A stretch of 54,786 nt of DNA from Domibacillus enclensis (GTDB lineage Bacteria > Bacillota > Bacilli > Bacillales > Domibacillaceae), in NCBI RefSeq assembly GCF_900156125.1, contig NZ_FTLX01000013.1, positions 1 through 54,786 on the forward strand, written 5' to 3'. The notes below the pieces were generated by a model. The model searched no databases, was not told the DNA's origin, and saw only the letters and a program-made list of their open reading frames with translations. Positions 10,375 to 18,630 of this stretch are shown here, piece by piece (positions within the stretch are counted from its first letter, which is position 1; each line of letters starts with the position of its first letter). A program made the position numbers and the translations under genes.

Positions 10375-11031
10375 ATGTTTCGTGTGTTAAAGCAGGACAT
10401 CGATACTATTTTTGAGCAGGACCCGGCAGCAAGAAGCTATTTGGAAGTGATCTTAACGTATTCAGGTCTTCATGCGATCTGGTCGCACCGGCTTGCGCAC
10501 GGCTTTTACAAGCGGAAATTTTATTTCATTGCCCGTGTGATTTCACAGATCAGCCGGTTTTTTACCGGCATTGAAATACACCCCGGCGCCCGCATCGGCA
10601 AAGGGCTGTTTATTGATCATGGCATGGGCGTCGTCATCGGGGAAACGTGTGAAATTGGTGATAACGTGACGCTTTATCAAGGAGTGACGCTCGGCGGGAC
10701 CGGAAAAGAAAAAGGAAAACGCCACCCGACGGTTTTAGACGGCGCTCTGATCGCAACAGGCGCTAAAGTGCTGGGCTCGATTACCGTTGGCGAATGCGCG
10801 CGGGTTGGGGCAGGCTCGGTCGTCTTAAAGGATGTACCGGCTAACTCAACCGTCGTCGGCATTCCGGGACGCATTGTCGTCCAAAACGGAAAGAAGGTCG
10901 AACCGGCTGTGAAGGATTTAAACCACAGCAATATGCCCGATCCAGTTGCTGACCGGCTGAAGGGGCTTGAAGCAGAGATTGAGCGATTAAAAGAAGAAAT
11001 CAAGAAAGGGGACCGTACGAATGTCCGTTAA
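10375..11031 (+). CDS. cysE: Serine O-acetyltransferase
   Basis: CysE acetylates L-serine with acetyl-CoA to O-acetylserine, the precursor of cysteine. The 218-residue protein has the SAT N-terminal helical region ([18 protein letters not shown], from residue 8) and then hexapeptide repeats of the left-handed beta helix ([22 protein letters not shown], and [20 protein letters not shown]). His and Asp of FIDHG are the expected catalytic pair. The ATG at 10375 is used, behind GAGAGGAG and the T-box terminator. An open frame continues upstream to 10249 but runs through the terminator and is not coding. The stop overlaps cysS by 11 nt. Confidence 0.96.
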   Translation: MFRVLKQDIDTIFEQDPAARSYLEVILTYSGLHAIWSHRLAHGFYKRKFYFIARVISQISRFFTGIEIHPGARIGKGLFIDHGMGVVIGETCEIGDNVTLYQGVTLGGTGKEKGKRHPTVLDGALIATGAKVLGSITVGECARVGAGSVVLKDVPANSTVVGIPGRIVVQNGKKVEPAVKDLNHSNMPDPVADRLKGLEAEIERLKEEIKKGDRTNVR

Positions 11032-12418
11032 ATTATACAATACACTGACGCGTAAAAAAGAAACGTTTATCCCGATTGAAGAAGGCAAAGTAAAAATGTA
11101 TGTGTGCGGCCCGACCGTTTACAATTACATTCATATTGGCAATGCCCGTCCGGCTATTGTGTTCGACACCGTCCGCCGCCACCTTCAATACCGTGGATAT
11201 GACGTAATGTACGTGTCGAATTTTACGGATGTGGACGATAAGCTGATCCGTGCAGCGAACGAACTCGGTGAAGAAGTGCCGGCTGTTGCGGAACGGTTTA
11301 TTGAGGCGTATTTTGAAGACACCGAGGCACTCGGCTGCCAGAGGGCGGATGTACACCCGCGTGTAACGGAAAACATTGAACTCATTGTGGCATTTATTTC
11401 AGAGCTTGTGAACAAAGGGTTTGCTTACGAGTCGGGTGGCGATGTGTATTACCGGACGCGCAAATTCGACGGCTACGGGAAGCTGTCTCATCAATCGATT
11501 GATGAATTAAAGGTAGGGGCACGGATCGGGGCTGGAGAGAAAAAAGACGACGCGCTCGATTTTGTTTTATGGAAAGCGGCAAAGGAAGGGGAAATTTCCT
11601 GGAGCAGCCCATGGGGAGAAGGGCGTCCGGGCTGGCACATTGAATGCTCGGCTATGGCGCGCAAATACCTCGGTGATTCCATCGACATTCATGCCGGTGG
11701 ACAGGATCTTGCCTTCCCTCACCATGAAAACGAAATTGCCCAGTCAGAGGCGCTGACGGAAAAACCGTTTGCCCGCTACTGGCTGCACAATGGCTACATT
11801 AACATCGACAACGAGAAAATGTCGAAATCACTCGGAAACTTTGTGCTTGTGCATGACATTATTAAAGAAGTTGACCCGCAGGTGCTCCGCTTTTTCATGC
11901 TGTCGGTTCACTACCGTAATCCGGTCAACTATAATAGAGAGCTTCTCGACAGTGCTGCTGCCTCGCTCGACCGGCTGAAAATTGCGTATGATAATGTGAA
12001 GCATCGGAAAGCATCCAGCACGGATCTCACGGAAAATAATGACCAGTGGCTGGAGAAGATCGAGGCTCATCATACGCGTTTTCTTCAAGAAATGGATGAT
12101 GACTTCAATACTGCAAATGCGATTTCCGTCCTGTTTGATTTGTCAAAAGACGCCAATGTATATTTACTGGAAGATCATACCGCAACAGCTGTTCTGGATG
12201 CGTTTTTGTCGAAATTTGAAGATATGTTTTTCGTGCTCGGTCTTCAGGTGAAGCAGGAGGAGCTTTTAGACGAAGACATTGATGCGTTAATTCAGGAACG
12301 AAACGAAGCGCGGAAAAACCGCGACTTTGCCCGTGCAGACAGCATTCGCGATCAATTAAAGGACATGAACATTATTCTTGAAGATACAGCACAGGGCATC
12401 CGGTGGAGACGCGGATGA
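11021..12418 (+). CDS. cysS: Cysteinyl-tRNA synthetase
   Basis: CysS is a class I synthetase that charges tRNA-Cys. The 465-residue product shows the zinc-binding Cys in CGPTVYN, the HIGH-like [12 protein letters not shown], the zinc ligands in HIECSAMA and [13 protein letters not shown], and the KMSKSLGN motif. Its start lies inside the end of cysE, behind AAAGGGG. Co-transcription with cysE under the UGC T-box links both cysteine synthesis and tRNA-Cys charging to the level of uncharged tRNA-Cys. Confidence 0.97.
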   Translation: MSVKLYNTLTRKKETFIPIEEGKVKMYVCGPTVYNYIHIGNARPAIVFDTVRRHLQYRGYDVMYVSNFTDVDDKLIRAANELGEEVPAVAERFIEAYFEDTEALGCQRADVHPRVTENIELIVAFISELVNKGFAYESGGDVYYRTRKFDGYGKLSHQSIDELKVGARIGAGEKKDDALDFVLWKAAKEGEISWSSPWGEGRPGWHIECSAMARKYLGDSIDIHAGGQDLAFPHHENEIAQSEALTEKPFARYWLHNGYINIDNEKMSKSLGNFVLVHDIIKEVDPQVLRFFMLSVHYRNPVNYNRELLDSAAASLDRLKIAYDNVKHRKASSTDLTENNDQWLEKIEAHHTRFLQEMDDDFNTANAISVLFDLSKDANVYLLEDHTATAVLDAFLSKFEDMFFVLGLQVKQEELLDEDIDALIQERNEARKNRDFARADSIRDQLKDMNIILEDTAQGIRWRRG

Positions 12419-12828
12419 TGAAGCAGCTGGCTGAACCGATGAAGGATGCACGGCAGTTAAACGGCTTGGCGCTTGCGTACATGGGAGATGCTGTGTATGA
12501 AGTGTACGTTCGGAAATTCTTATTGGAATCCGGGCGGGTCAAGCCGAACGATCTTCACCGCACGTCGACAAAATTCGTGTCTGCTAAAGCACAGGCCGCA
12601 CAGCTTCACCGGCTGCGGGAAATCGGCTTTTTAACGGAAGAAGAAGTGACAGTAGCCAAGCGCGGCCGGAATGCGAAGTCTGGCCACGTGCCAAAAAACA
12701 CCGATGTTCTGACCTACAATCACAGCACGGCCTTTGAAGCGGTGATCGGGTTTTTATTTTTAACCGGACAGCTTGAACGAATGGAAGCCATTATACACGA
12801 CATCTTAGAGAACGGAGGAGCGATCTAA
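12415..12828 (+). CDS. mrnC: Mini-ribonuclease III (23S rRNA maturation)
   Basis: MrnC is an RNase III-like dimer without a dsRNA-binding domain. It trims both ends of 23S rRNA precursors. The 137-residue protein contains the RNase III signature ([16 protein letters not shown], near residues 15-30) with Asp and Glu as metal ligands, and a second acidic patch in [12 protein letters not shown]. The ATG at 12415 overlaps the cysS stop (ATGA) and lies 6 nt after GGTGGAG. A GTG at 12403 is possible but overlaps that site. It ends one base inside rlmB. Confidence 0.94.
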   Translation: MMKQLAEPMKDARQLNGLALAYMGDAVYEVYVRKFLLESGRVKPNDLHRTSTKFVSAKAQAAQLHRLREIGFLTEEEVTVAKRGRNAKSGHVPKNTDVLTYNHSTAFEAVIGFLFLTGQLERMEAIIHDILENGGAI

Positions 12829-13577
12829 TGACACAGGAGCAGGAATGGATTGGCGGACGAAACCCGGTCATGGAAGCATTGCGGGCGGGACGCGACATAA
12901 ACAAGCTATGGGTGCAGGAAGGTGCACAAAAAGGATCGATTCAGCAAATTTTAGCCAAAGCAAAGGAGCTCGGCATCCCGGTTCAAACCGTGCCAAAGCG
13001 GAAAATTGAACAAATGGTGCCGGAAAACCACCAGGGAGTGGCGGCGTCTGTCGCTGCTTACCAGTATGCAGAAATCGACGACTTGTTTGCGAAAGCGGAA
13101 GAAAGCGGGCAGCCGCCGTTTTTCCTCCTGCTGGACGAGCTGGAGGACCCGCATAACCTTGGATCGATTATGCGGACAGCAGACGCAGTCGGCGCACACG
13201 GCATCATTATCCCGAAACGTAGGTCGGTCAGCTTAACGGCCACAGCAGCTAAAGCCTCTACGGGAGCGATTGAATACATTCCCGTGGCACGTGTAACGAA
13301 TCTCGCGCGTACGATCGAGGAATTAAAAGAGCGCGGTGTATGGATTGCCGGAACGGATGCAACGGGTGCGGAAGATTACCGCCGCTTTGACGGTACGATG
13401 CCGCTTTGTCTGGTCATCGGAAGTGAAGGCCGGGGAATCAGCCGGCTTGTGAAGGAAAAGTGTGATTTCTTGATTCAGATGCCGATGGTCGGCCATGTAA
13501 CGTCATTGAATGCATCGGTTGCGGCATCATTGCTTATGTACGAGGTATACCGGAAGCGTCACCCGCTGGAGAACTGA
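12828..13577 (+). CDS. rlmB: 23S rRNA (guanosine-2'-O-)-methyltransferase, RlmB type
   Basis: This is a SPOUT-family (TrmH) methyltransferase that forms a trefoil-knot AdoMet site. In E. coli RlmB acts on G2251 of 23S rRNA. The 249-residue protein has an N-terminal L30e-like substrate-binding domain (GRNPVMEALRAGRDINKLWV), then the SPOUT motifs: DELEDPHNLGSIMRTADAVG, VIGSEGRGISRLV and LNASVAASLLMYE. It overlaps mrnC by one base (TAATG) behind ACGGAGGAG. The neighbour context is rRNA processing, which fits. Confidence 0.94.
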   Translation: MTQEQEWIGGRNPVMEALRAGRDINKLWVQEGAQKGSIQQILAKAKELGIPVQTVPKRKIEQMVPENHQGVAASVAAYQYAEIDDLFAKAEESGQPPFFLLLDELEDPHNLGSIMRTADAVGAHGIIIPKRRSVSLTATAAKASTGAIEYIPVARVTNLARTIEELKERGVWIAGTDATGAEDYRRFDGTMPLCLVIGSEGRGISRLVKEKCDFLIQMPMVGHVTSLNASVAASLLMYEVYRKRHPLEN

Positions 13578-13579
13578 CG

Positions 13580-14089
13580 ATGGAGATTCTTCTCGTCGAC
13601 GGTTATAACATGATTGGTGCCTGGCCGGAGCTGCGTGCGCTGAAGGAAAAAGACTTCGCCGGAGCACGCGACCGGCTCGTCACACTGATGGCCGAATATC
13701 AAGGTGCGCACGGGTGCCGGGTGATTATCGTCTTTGATGCCCACTTTGTAAAAGGCACGGAGAAAAAGTTTCGTGATGCCCGGGTGGAGGTGATCTTCAC
13801 CCGTGAAAACGAAACGGCAGATGAACGGATTGAAAAAATGGCGATCGAATTAACAAATGTTCGGGACCAGGTGACGGTTGCCACTTCAGATTACACGGAG
13901 CAATGGGCCGTTTTTGGACAGGGCGCTCTGCGGATCTCGGCGCGGGAACTTTTAACAGAGCTTTCGATCACACAAAAAGCCATCCAAAAAAACCTTGGTG
14001 AAATTGGCTGGGACAAGCCCCAGGCCCGCATTTCACTCAGCAAAGAAACAGCGGAAATGTTCGAAAAGTGGCGCCGGGGAGAAAAATGA
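13580..14089 (+). CDS. rae1: Ribosome-dependent endoribonuclease Rae1 (YacP, NYN domain)
   Basis: The 169-residue product is a NYN/PIN-fold protein of the YacP family. In B. subtilis it cleaves certain mRNAs in the ribosomal A site in a translation-dependent way. Visible features are the N-terminal acidic motif LLVDGYNMIGAWPEL, a central VIIVFDAHFV, and TVATSDYTEQW with an acidic residue, all typical NYN metal-site positions. It starts 3 nt after the rlmB stop. It ends the cysE-rae1 gene cluster and is followed by the sigH promoter. Confidence 0.92.
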   Translation: MEILLVDGYNMIGAWPELRALKEKDFAGARDRLVTLMAEYQGAHGCRVIIVFDAHFVKGTEKKFRDARVEVIFTRENETADERIEKMAIELTNVRDQVTVATSDYTEQWAVFGQGALRISARELLTELSITQKAIQKNLGEIGWDKPQARISLSKETAEMFEKWRRGEK

Positions 14090-14093
14090 ACCG

Positions 14094-14123
14094 TTGACGT
14101 AGAAAAAATTGGTACTGTATACT
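14094..14123 (+). promoter_or_regulatory. sigma-A promoter of sigH
   Basis: TTGACG (14094-14099), an 18-nt spacer and TATACT (14118-14123), directly after the rae1 stop. In B. subtilis this promoter is repressed by AbrB. No sequence-defined AbrB site can be recognised by eye. Confidence 0.82.
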
Positions 14124-14164
14124 AATCCTAGCGAAGTTTGACAAGCGGAGGGGGATGTGTAAGC

Positions 14165-14809
14165 GTGAACCGTTCGATAAGTGCAGGAACGATGGAGACA
14201 TTAAGTGATGAGCAATTGGTTGAGCTTGTGCACAGCGGCAACAGTGAAGCCCTCGATTTTGTCATTCATAAATATCGGAATTTCGTCCGTGCCAAGGCCC
14301 GCTCCTATTTTTTAATTGGAGCCGATAAAGAAGATATTATACAAGAAGGCATGATTGGGCTGTATAAGGCCGTTCGCGATTACAAAGGGGACAAGCTCAG
14401 TACGTTTCGTGCGTTTGCAGAGCTGTGCATCACCCGGCAGATTATTACAGCCATTAAAACGGCAACGCGTCAAAAACATATCCCGCTTAATTCCTATGTT
14501 TCCCTGGATAAGCCGATTTACGATGAAGAATCAGACCGGACGCTTATGGATGTGCTCACGGGCACGAAGGCGAGCGACCCGCAGGAACTGATTATTAACC
14601 GTGAACAGTTTACGAGTATTGAAGGAAAAGTGAATGAGCTGCTGAGTGATTTAGAGCGACAGGTGTTAGCGCTTTATCTGGACGGGCGCTCGTACCAGGA
14701 AATTTCTGAAGAATTAAACCGCCACGTGAAATCAATCGATAATGCTCTTCAGCGGGTAAAGCGGAAGCTGGAGCGCTACCTGGAATTCAAAGAAATTACC
14801 ATGCAGTGA
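14165..14809 (+). CDS. sigH: RNA polymerase sigma-H factor (Spo0H)
   Basis: SigH directs transition-phase and early sporulation genes (for example spo0A, kinA and spoIIA in B. subtilis). The 214-residue protein has the sigma-70 region 2 core (YRNFVRAKARSYFLIGADKEDIIQEGMIGLYKA) and region 4 helix-turn-helix (LYLDGRSYQEISEELNRHVKSIDNALQRVKRKL). The GTG at 14165 is chosen: it follows CGGAGGGGG by 9 nt. An in-frame TTG at 14138 lies upstream of that site. Its N-terminus is shorter than in B. subtilis and differs in sequence, as is usual for this variable stretch. Confidence 0.95.
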   Translation: MNRSISAGTMETLSDEQLVELVHSGNSEALDFVIHKYRNFVRAKARSYFLIGADKEDIIQEGMIGLYKAVRDYKGDKLSTFRAFAELCITRQIITAIKTATRQKHIPLNSYVSLDKPIYDEESDRTLMDVLTGTKASDPQELIINREQFTSIEGKVNELLSDLERQVLALYLDGRSYQEISEELNRHVKSIDNALQRVKRKLERYLEFKEITMQ

Positions 14810-14813
14810 ATAC

Positions 14814-14843
14814 TTGACGATATACCGCTTTCAATGGTACGTT
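14814..14843 (+). promoter_or_regulatory. possible promoter ahead of rpmGB-secE
   Basis: TTGACG (14814-14819) and an extended -10 TGGTACGTT (TACGTT 14838-14843) with an 18-nt spacer. The -35 is good but the -10 hexamer is weak. Confidence 0.4.
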
Positions 14844-14872
14844 TAAAGAATTGAAATGGTAAGGTGATTAAG

Positions 14873-15019
14873 ATGGCGAAAAAAGTGCCGCTTGCGTGCT
14901 CTGTATGCGGAACGCGCAACTACTCAACGACGGCGAATACAGCCAGCGGTGAGCGCCTTGAAATAAAAAAATATTGCGGTGTCTGCAATCAGCATACTGT
15001 GCATAAACAGACGAAATGA
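14873..15019 (+). CDS. rpmGB: Large ribosomal subunit protein bL33 (zinc-binding C+ form)
   Basis: This short 48-residue gene follows sigH by 63 nt behind AAGGTGA. The product has the L33 fold signature with two CxxC pairs (CSVC at 9-12 and CGVC further on), so it is the zinc-binding C+ paralogue rather than a zinc-independent one. B. subtilis has its RpmGB copy at the same place before secE. In such bacteria zinc-free paralogues are usually encoded elsewhere under Zur control. None is in this window. Confidence 0.93.
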   Translation: MAKKVPLACSVCGTRNYSTTANTASGERLEIKKYCGVCNQHTVHKQTK

Positions 15020-15051
15020 CACCGGCGCATTTCTTTTGGAGGTTTCAGCAA

Positions 15052-15237
15052 ATGTCACGCATTACACAATTTTTCCGTAACGTGCGTTCTGAAATGAGCA
15101 AGGTCAGCTGGCCGAAACGAAAAGAGCTCACGACGTATACGATCACGGTCGTAACGACAGTAATCTTTCTGGCTCTTTTTTTCTCGGTTGTCGATCTCGG
15201 CATTTCAACGCTTTTACGCTGGGTTTTAGCGCTGTAA
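15052..15237 (+). CDS. secE: Protein translocase subunit SecE
   Basis: SecE clamps the SecY channel in the cytoplasmic membrane. The 61-residue product has the family layout: an amphipathic cytoplasmic helix with RSEMSKVSWPKRKEL (about 11-25), then one transmembrane helix (TITVVTTVIFLALFFSVVDLG). The ATG at 15052 follows TTTTGGAGG by 9 nt. A longer frame from 15016 overlaps the end of rpmGB and lacks a ribosome binding site. It is followed by a separate nusG promoter and leader. Confidence 0.95.
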   Translation: MSRITQFFRNVRSEMSKVSWPKRKELTTYTITVVTTVIFLALFFSVVDLGISTLLRWVLAL

Positions 15238-15280
15238 AGGGCTCGTTGGAAAATTACTTGAATACAGTCTGTTTTTTCCG

Positions 15281-15289
15281 TGCTATAAT
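15281..15289 (+). promoter_or_regulatory. extended -10 promoter of nusG
   Basis: TGCTATAAT (TATAAT 15284-15289) is a consensus extended -10 element. No good -35 is present at 17 nt; a TTGAAT at 15258-15263 is 20 nt away. It lies 44 nt after secE and would produce a leader of about 120 nt. Confidence 0.65.
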
Positions 15290-15322
15290 AAGAGTGGAAT
15301 GAAACACTCATATTGTGAAACT

Positions 15323-15350
15323 TAAAAGCCCGTTTAACGGGTTTTTTCAT
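15323..15350 (+). terminator. terminator-like hairpin in the nusG leader
   Basis: AAAAGCCCGT / ACGGGTTTTTT form a short GC-rich stem with a TTA loop and a T6 tail. It lies downstream of the nusG promoter and upstream of nusG, so it could either end secE transcripts or attenuate nusG. Confidence 0.65.
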
Positions 15351-15390
15351 TTGGCTGAAAAATGAATCGAAGCGTATTTTTATAAAAAAA

Positions 15391-15416
15391 GGAGGGAAGG
15401 ACACAAGTCCCTTTCT
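15391..15416 (+). promoter_or_regulatory. unusually placed ribosome binding site of nusG with intervening hairpin
   Basis: The only strong Shine-Dalgarno, GGAGGG (15391-15396), ends 20 nt before the ATG. The gap can fold: GGAC (15399-15402) with GTCC (15407-15410) around ACAA, extended by GGAA/TTTC with one bulged C. Such a fold would bring the site close to the ATG. An alternative pairing, AGGGA/TCCCT, would instead hide the site. Confidence 0.55.
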
Positions 15417-15953
15417 ATGGAAAAAAATTGGTATGTAGTTCATACGTATTCAGGCTACGAAAATAAAGTAAAAGCAAATCTAGAAAAACGCGTGGAGTCA
15501 ATGGCGATGCAGGACAAAATCTTCCGCGTGATCGTACCGGAAGAAGAAGAACGCGATATTAAAAATGGCAAAGAAAAAATCACGAAACGAAAAGTATTCC
15601 CTGGGTATGTGCTGGTTGAAATTGTTATGACCGATGATTCATGGTATGTCGTTCGGAATACACCTGGGGTCACCGGGTTTGTTGGTTCAGCTGGTCACGG
15701 CTCCAAGCCGACGCCGCTTTTGCCGGACGAGGTTACATCAATCCTGAAGCAAATGGGAATGGAAGACCGTCGTCACGACGCGGACTACGAGCTGGGTGAA
15801 ACCGTCATCGTAAAAGATGGGCCGTTTGCAGACTTTGAAGGCACGGTGGAAGAGATTGATCAAGACAAAGGCAAGCTGAAAGTGCTGGTGAATATGTTTG
15901 GCCGCGAAACGCCGGTTGAGCTTGATTTTGACCAGGTCAATAAATTATCCTAA
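15417..15953 (+). CDS. nusG: Transcription elongation/pausing factor NusG
   Basis: NusG binds RNA polymerase across the clamp and modulates pausing and termination. In Bacillus it also causes sequence-specific pausing. The 178-residue product has the NGN domain ([21 protein letters not shown] at the start, through [30 protein letters not shown]) and a C-terminal KOW domain ([37 protein letters not shown]). The ATG gives MEKNWYVV, the family start, although its ribosome binding site is 20 nt away. It is followed 8 nt later by the rplK promoter. Confidence 0.97.
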   Translation: MEKNWYVVHTYSGYENKVKANLEKRVESMAMQDKIFRVIVPEEEERDIKNGKEKITKRKVFPGYVLVEIVMTDDSWYVVRNTPGVTGFVGSAGHGSKPTPLLPDEVTSILKQMGMEDRRHDADYELGETVIVKDGPFADFEGTVEEIDQDKGKLKVLVNMFGRETPVELDFDQVNKLS

Positions 15954-15961
15954 AAAACAGG

Positions 15962-15990
15962 TTGAAATGTTAGTTGAAAAATGTTACTAT
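15962..15990 (+). promoter_or_regulatory. sigma-A promoter of rplK-rplA
   Basis: TTGAAA (15962-15967), a 17-nt spacer and TACTAT (15985-15990), starting 8 nt after the nusG stop. It creates a leader of about 120 nt before rplK. Confidence 0.85.
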
Positions 15991-16002
15991 TTCTTAGGTC
16001 AG

Positions 16003-16119
16003 TACGTCTCGTACTGGGTAAGAATTATTTTATAATCATCTTTATTCAAATAAAGATAGACAAGAGTGGGAGGGGCAAAGCCCCATGTACCACATCACGG
16101 ACTTAAGGAGGTGTGTCTC
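16003..16119 (+). promoter_or_regulatory. rplK leader, probable L1-binding autoregulatory site
   Basis: The leader holds a small hairpin (CAGTACG/CGTACTG near 16000-16016) and then GTGGGAG (16066-16072), a GGGGC/GCCCC hairpin and ACCAC (16089-16093) shortly before AAGGAGGTG. The GTGG...CCAC pairing resembles the known translational operators of L1 in the L11 operon. Assigning it to L1 is an inference from position and from the second copy before rplA. Confidence 0.55.
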
Positions 16120-16545
16120 GTGGCTAAAAAAGTAATTAAAGTCGTAAAACTGCAAATTCCTGCAGGTAAAGCAAACCCTGCGCCGCCGGTTGGTCCGGCA
16201 CTAGGTCAAGCTGGTGTTAACATTATGGGATTCTGTAAAGAATTCAATGCTCGCACAGCCGATCAAGCAGGATTGATCATTCCGGTTGAAATTTCGGTTT
16301 TTGAAGACCGTTCATTTACATTCATCACTAAAACTCCGCCTGCAGCTGTTCTTTTGAAAAAAGCAGCTGGTATCGAATCAGGATCTGGAGAACCGAACCG
16401 CAACAAAGTTGCAACGGTTAAACGTGATAAAGTGCGTGAAATTGCTGAAACAAAAATGCCTGATCTAAACGCAGCTGACGTTGAAGCAGCAATGCGTATG
16501 GTTGAAGGAACTGCCCGCAGCATGGGTATTGTGATCGAAGACTAA
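16120..16545 (+). CDS. rplK: Large ribosomal subunit protein uL11
   Basis: L11 binds the GTPase-associated centre of 23S rRNA. It supports factor binding and the stringent response by RelA. The 141-residue product has the N-terminal [21 protein letters not shown] block (proline-rich, the thiostrepton-contact region) and the C-terminal RNA-binding helix region ([33 protein letters not shown]). The GTG at 16120 lies 7 nt after AAGGAGGTG and gives the family start and length. An in-frame ATG at 16066 would run through the leader structure. Confidence 0.97.
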   Translation: MAKKVIKVVKLQIPAGKANPAPPVGPALGQAGVNIMGFCKEFNARTADQAGLIIPVEISVFEDRSFTFITKTPPAAVLLKKAAGIESGSGEPNRNKVATVKRDKVREIAETKMPDLNAADVEAAMRMVEGTARSMGIVIED

Positions 16546-16608
16546 TCAGTTGTCTGTTTTTTGGAGGTTGCGTGAGGAGTAGAAATACTTCGTGCGCAGC
16601 CTTTGTTT

Positions 16609-16635
16609 GTGGGAGGTAAATTCCGCTAAAACCAC
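16609..16635 (+). promoter_or_regulatory. second GTGGGAG...ACCAC element before rplA
   Basis: GTGGGAGG (16609-16616) and ACCAC (16631-16635) repeat the element found before rplK. As there, it ends just upstream of the ribosome binding site (TAAGGAGG). It probably belongs to L1 control; this is inference. Confidence 0.5.
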
Positions 16636-16652
16636 TAAGGAGGAAACATAAA

Positions 16653-17357
16653 ATGGCTAAACAAGGTAAAAAGTTTCAAGATGCGGCGAAGCTCGTTGAC
16701 CGCACGAAACAATATTCAGTAGAAGAAGCGATTGAGCTTGTAAAGAAAACAAGCACAGTGAAATTTGACGCAACAGTTGAGGCGGCATTCCGTCTTGGCG
16801 TTGACCCTAAAAAAGCGGATCAGCAAATCCGTGGTGCGCTTGTACTTCCAAACGGAACAGGTAAAACACAACGTGTTCTTGTATTCGCTAAAGGCGAAAA
16901 AGCAAAAGAAGCAGAAGCAGCTGGTGCAGACCATGTAGGCGACAGCGACTTCATCAACAAAATCCAACAAGGCTGGTTCGAATTCGATGTGATCGTTGCA
17001 ACACCAGACATGATGGGTGAAGTTGGTAAATTGGGCCGTGTTCTTGGACCAAAAGGCTTAATGCCGAATCCGAAAACAGGCACAGTAACATTCGACGTAA
17101 CAAAAGCGATTCAAGAAATCAAGGCAGGTAAAGTGGAATACCGTGTAGACAAAGCCGGTAATATTCACGTGCCAGTTGGTAAAGTATCATTCGAAAGCGA
17201 CAAGCTGATCGAAAACTTTACAGCAATCTTTGATACAATGATGAAAGTAAAGCCGTCTGCAGCAAAAGGCGTTTACATGAAAAACATCGCGGTTACATCA
17301 ACAATGGGTCCTGGCGTGAAAGTAGACGCAGCCTCTTTTACAGCAGTTAAAAACTAA
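16653..17357 (+). CDS. rplA: Large ribosomal subunit protein uL1
   Basis: L1 forms the mobile stalk that guides deacylated tRNA out of the E site. In many bacteria it represses its own operon mRNA. The 234-residue product shows the family order: [43 protein letters not shown], then the [19 protein letters not shown] signature, and the C-terminal [17 protein letters not shown]. It starts at an ATG behind TAAGGAGG, 107 nt after rplK, with a leader-like motif repeated in the gap. Confidence 0.98.
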   Translation: MAKQGKKFQDAAKLVDRTKQYSVEEAIELVKKTSTVKFDATVEAAFRLGVDPKKADQQIRGALVLPNGTGKTQRVLVFAKGEKAKEAEAAGADHVGDSDFINKIQQGWFEFDVIVATPDMMGEVGKLGRVLGPKGLMPNPKTGTVTFDVTKAIQEIKAGKVEYRVDKAGNIHVPVGKVSFESDKLIENFTAIFDTMMKVKPSAAKGVYMKNIAVTSTMGPGVKVDAASFTAVKN

Positions 17358-17358
17358 G

Positions 17359-17387
17359 TTGACAACGTGATTCTTTTCTGATAGAGT
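17359..17387 (+). promoter_or_regulatory. promoter of rplJ-rplL
   Basis: A consensus TTGACA (17359-17364) overlaps the end of rplA and is followed after 17 nt by TAGAGT (17382-17387). The -35 is perfect and the -10 imperfect; a TATATT five bases further on is an alternative. Confidence 0.65.
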
Positions 17388-17394
17388 ATATTTC

Positions 17395-17580
17395 GTTGAG
17401 CTTACGCAAGGTGAGCACTAAAAGCATTCTTGCTTTTATCAACTTGATCACATATGTACATTTGTACCGTAGACAGCAGGGGCGTTCGCGCTTAATCATC
17501 CTGCCGAGGACTAACGAGATAGATTATGCGGCTTTTCCGCTTTTCGTGCCTCCATGTCTTCCGGGATATGGGGGCCTTTT
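17395..17580 (+). promoter_or_regulatory. L10 leader (ribosomal protein autoregulatory RNA)
   Basis: The region contains the typical L10-binding core: CCGTAGACAGCAGG (17468-17481), a short hairpin GCGTTCGCGC, then CCTGCCGAGG and ACTAACGAGAT. A GC-rich terminator-like hairpin (17548-17580) follows. Free L10(L12)4 binding to the kink-turn core is known to favour termination in this leader family. The AGCAGG/CCTGC pairing is direct in the sequence. A 68-codon open frame inside is not a gene. Confidence 0.88.
17548..17580 (+). terminator. attenuator hairpin of the L10 leader
   Basis: GCCTCCAT and ATGGGGGC pair with one G-U around GTCTTCCGGGAT, followed by CTTTT. It sits between the L10-binding core and rplJ. 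Confidence 0.8.
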
Positions 17581-17646
17581 CACGTCTGACGGTATTAAAT
17601 GATGAACGATCCTTCGTTCAGACAAATTCTACAGGAGGTGTAGCAG

Positions 17647-18147
17647 ATGAGCAGCGTTATCGAGAAAAAACAAGCACTTGTTGGTGAAATTGCTGACAAG
17701 CTTAAAAACAGCCCATCGACAGTCATCGTTGATTACCGCGGTCTTTCCGTGGCACAAGTAACGGAACTTCGTAAGCAGCTTCGTGAAGCAGGCGTTGAGT
17801 TCAAAGTATACAAAAATACAATGACTCGCCGTGCAGCTGAGCAAGCAGGAATCGAAGGACTTCAAGAATTCCTTACAGGTCCAAACGCAATCGCGTTCGG
17901 TGCTGAGGATGTAGTCGCTCCGGCGAAGATCTTGAACGAATTCGCTAAGAAAAATGATGCCCTTGAAATCAAAGCCGGTGTTCTTGAAGGCAACTTCGTA
18001 TCTGTTGAAGAAGTTAAAGCACTTGCAGAACTTCCTTCACGCGAAGGTCTACTTTCAATGGTACTCAGCGTTCTTCAAGCGCCAATCCGCAACTTCGCTC
18101 TTGCAGCGAAAGCAGTGGCCGACCAAAAAGAAGAGCAAGGCGCGTAA
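17647..18147 (+). CDS. rplJ: Large ribosomal subunit protein uL10
   Basis: L10 anchors the L7/L12 dimers on the ribosome's GTPase-associated centre. The 166-residue product contains [59 protein letters not shown] split over the conserved N-terminal domain, and the C-terminal helix that binds L12 ([29 protein letters not shown]). The start ATG lies 8 nt after AGGAGG. It is controlled by the leader directly upstream. Confidence 0.98.
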   Translation: MSSVIEKKQALVGEIADKLKNSPSTVIVDYRGLSVAQVTELRKQLREAGVEFKVYKNTMTRRAAEQAGIEGLQEFLTGPNAIAFGAEDVVAPAKILNEFAKKNDALEIKAGVLEGNFVSVEEVKALAELPSREGLLSMVLSVLQAPIRNFALAAKAVADQKEEQGA

Positions 18148-18157
18148 TACAAGAGAA

Positions 18158-18194
18158 AGAGGCTGTTTAAAAGCGGCTTAGGCAGCTGGCCTCT
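18158..18194 (+). other. intercistronic hairpin between rplJ and rplL
   Basis: AGAGGC (18158-18163) and GCCTCT (18189-18194) can close a hairpin with a 25-nt interior (itself GC-rich, with GCGGC and GGCAGC). There is no T tract. It could be an RNA processing or stability element that helps raise L12 output, since four or more L12 copies are needed per L10. That function is inference. Confidence 0.5.
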
Positions 18195-18250
18195 GGCACG
18201 AGATTCGAATGAAAAAACATTTTTAAAACACACTAAGGAGGAACAACAAA

Positions 18251-18613
18251 ATGTCTAAAGAGCAAATCATTGAAGCAATCAAAGAAATGTCCGTTCTAGA
18301 ATTGAACGACCTTGTAAAAGCAATCGAAGAAGAATTCGGCGTAACAGCAGCAGCACCAGTTGCAGCAGCAGGTGCTGGCGGCGGCGAAGCAGCAGCAGAA
18401 AAAACTGAATTTGACCTTGTTCTTAACGGAGCAGGCGACCAAAAAATCAAAGTAATCAAAGTTGTTCGCGAAGTAACAGGCCTTGGCTTGAAAGAAGCGA
18501 AAGAACTAGTTGATAACACGCCTAAAACACTTAAAGAAGGTATCGCGAAAGAAGAAGCTGAAGAGCTTAAAGCGAAACTTGAAGAAGTTGGAGCTTCTGT
18601 AGAAGTTAAGTAA
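18251..18613 (+). CDS. rplL: Large ribosomal subunit protein bL12 (L7/L12)
   Basis: L12 forms the multimeric stalk that recruits EF-Tu, EF-G, IF-2 and release factors. The 120-residue acidic product has the N-terminal dimerisation helices ([27 protein letters not shown]), an alanine/glycine-rich hinge ([19 protein letters not shown]) and the C-terminal domain with [20 protein letters not shown] and the closing [10 protein letters not shown]. It starts behind CTAAGGAGG and is followed by a strong terminator. Confidence 0.98.
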   Translation: MSKEQIIEAIKEMSVLELNDLVKAIEEEFGVTAAAPVAAAGAGGGEAAAEKTEFDLVLNGAGDQKIKVIKVVREVTGLGLKEAKELVDNTPKTLKEGIAKEEAEELKAKLEEVGASVEVK

Positions 18614-18630
18614 TTTCTTGATACAATGAC

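Noticed and set aside
17396-17602. 68-codon open frame before rplJ
   Set aside because: It lies wholly within the L10 leader and its terminator; the composition is not protein-like.
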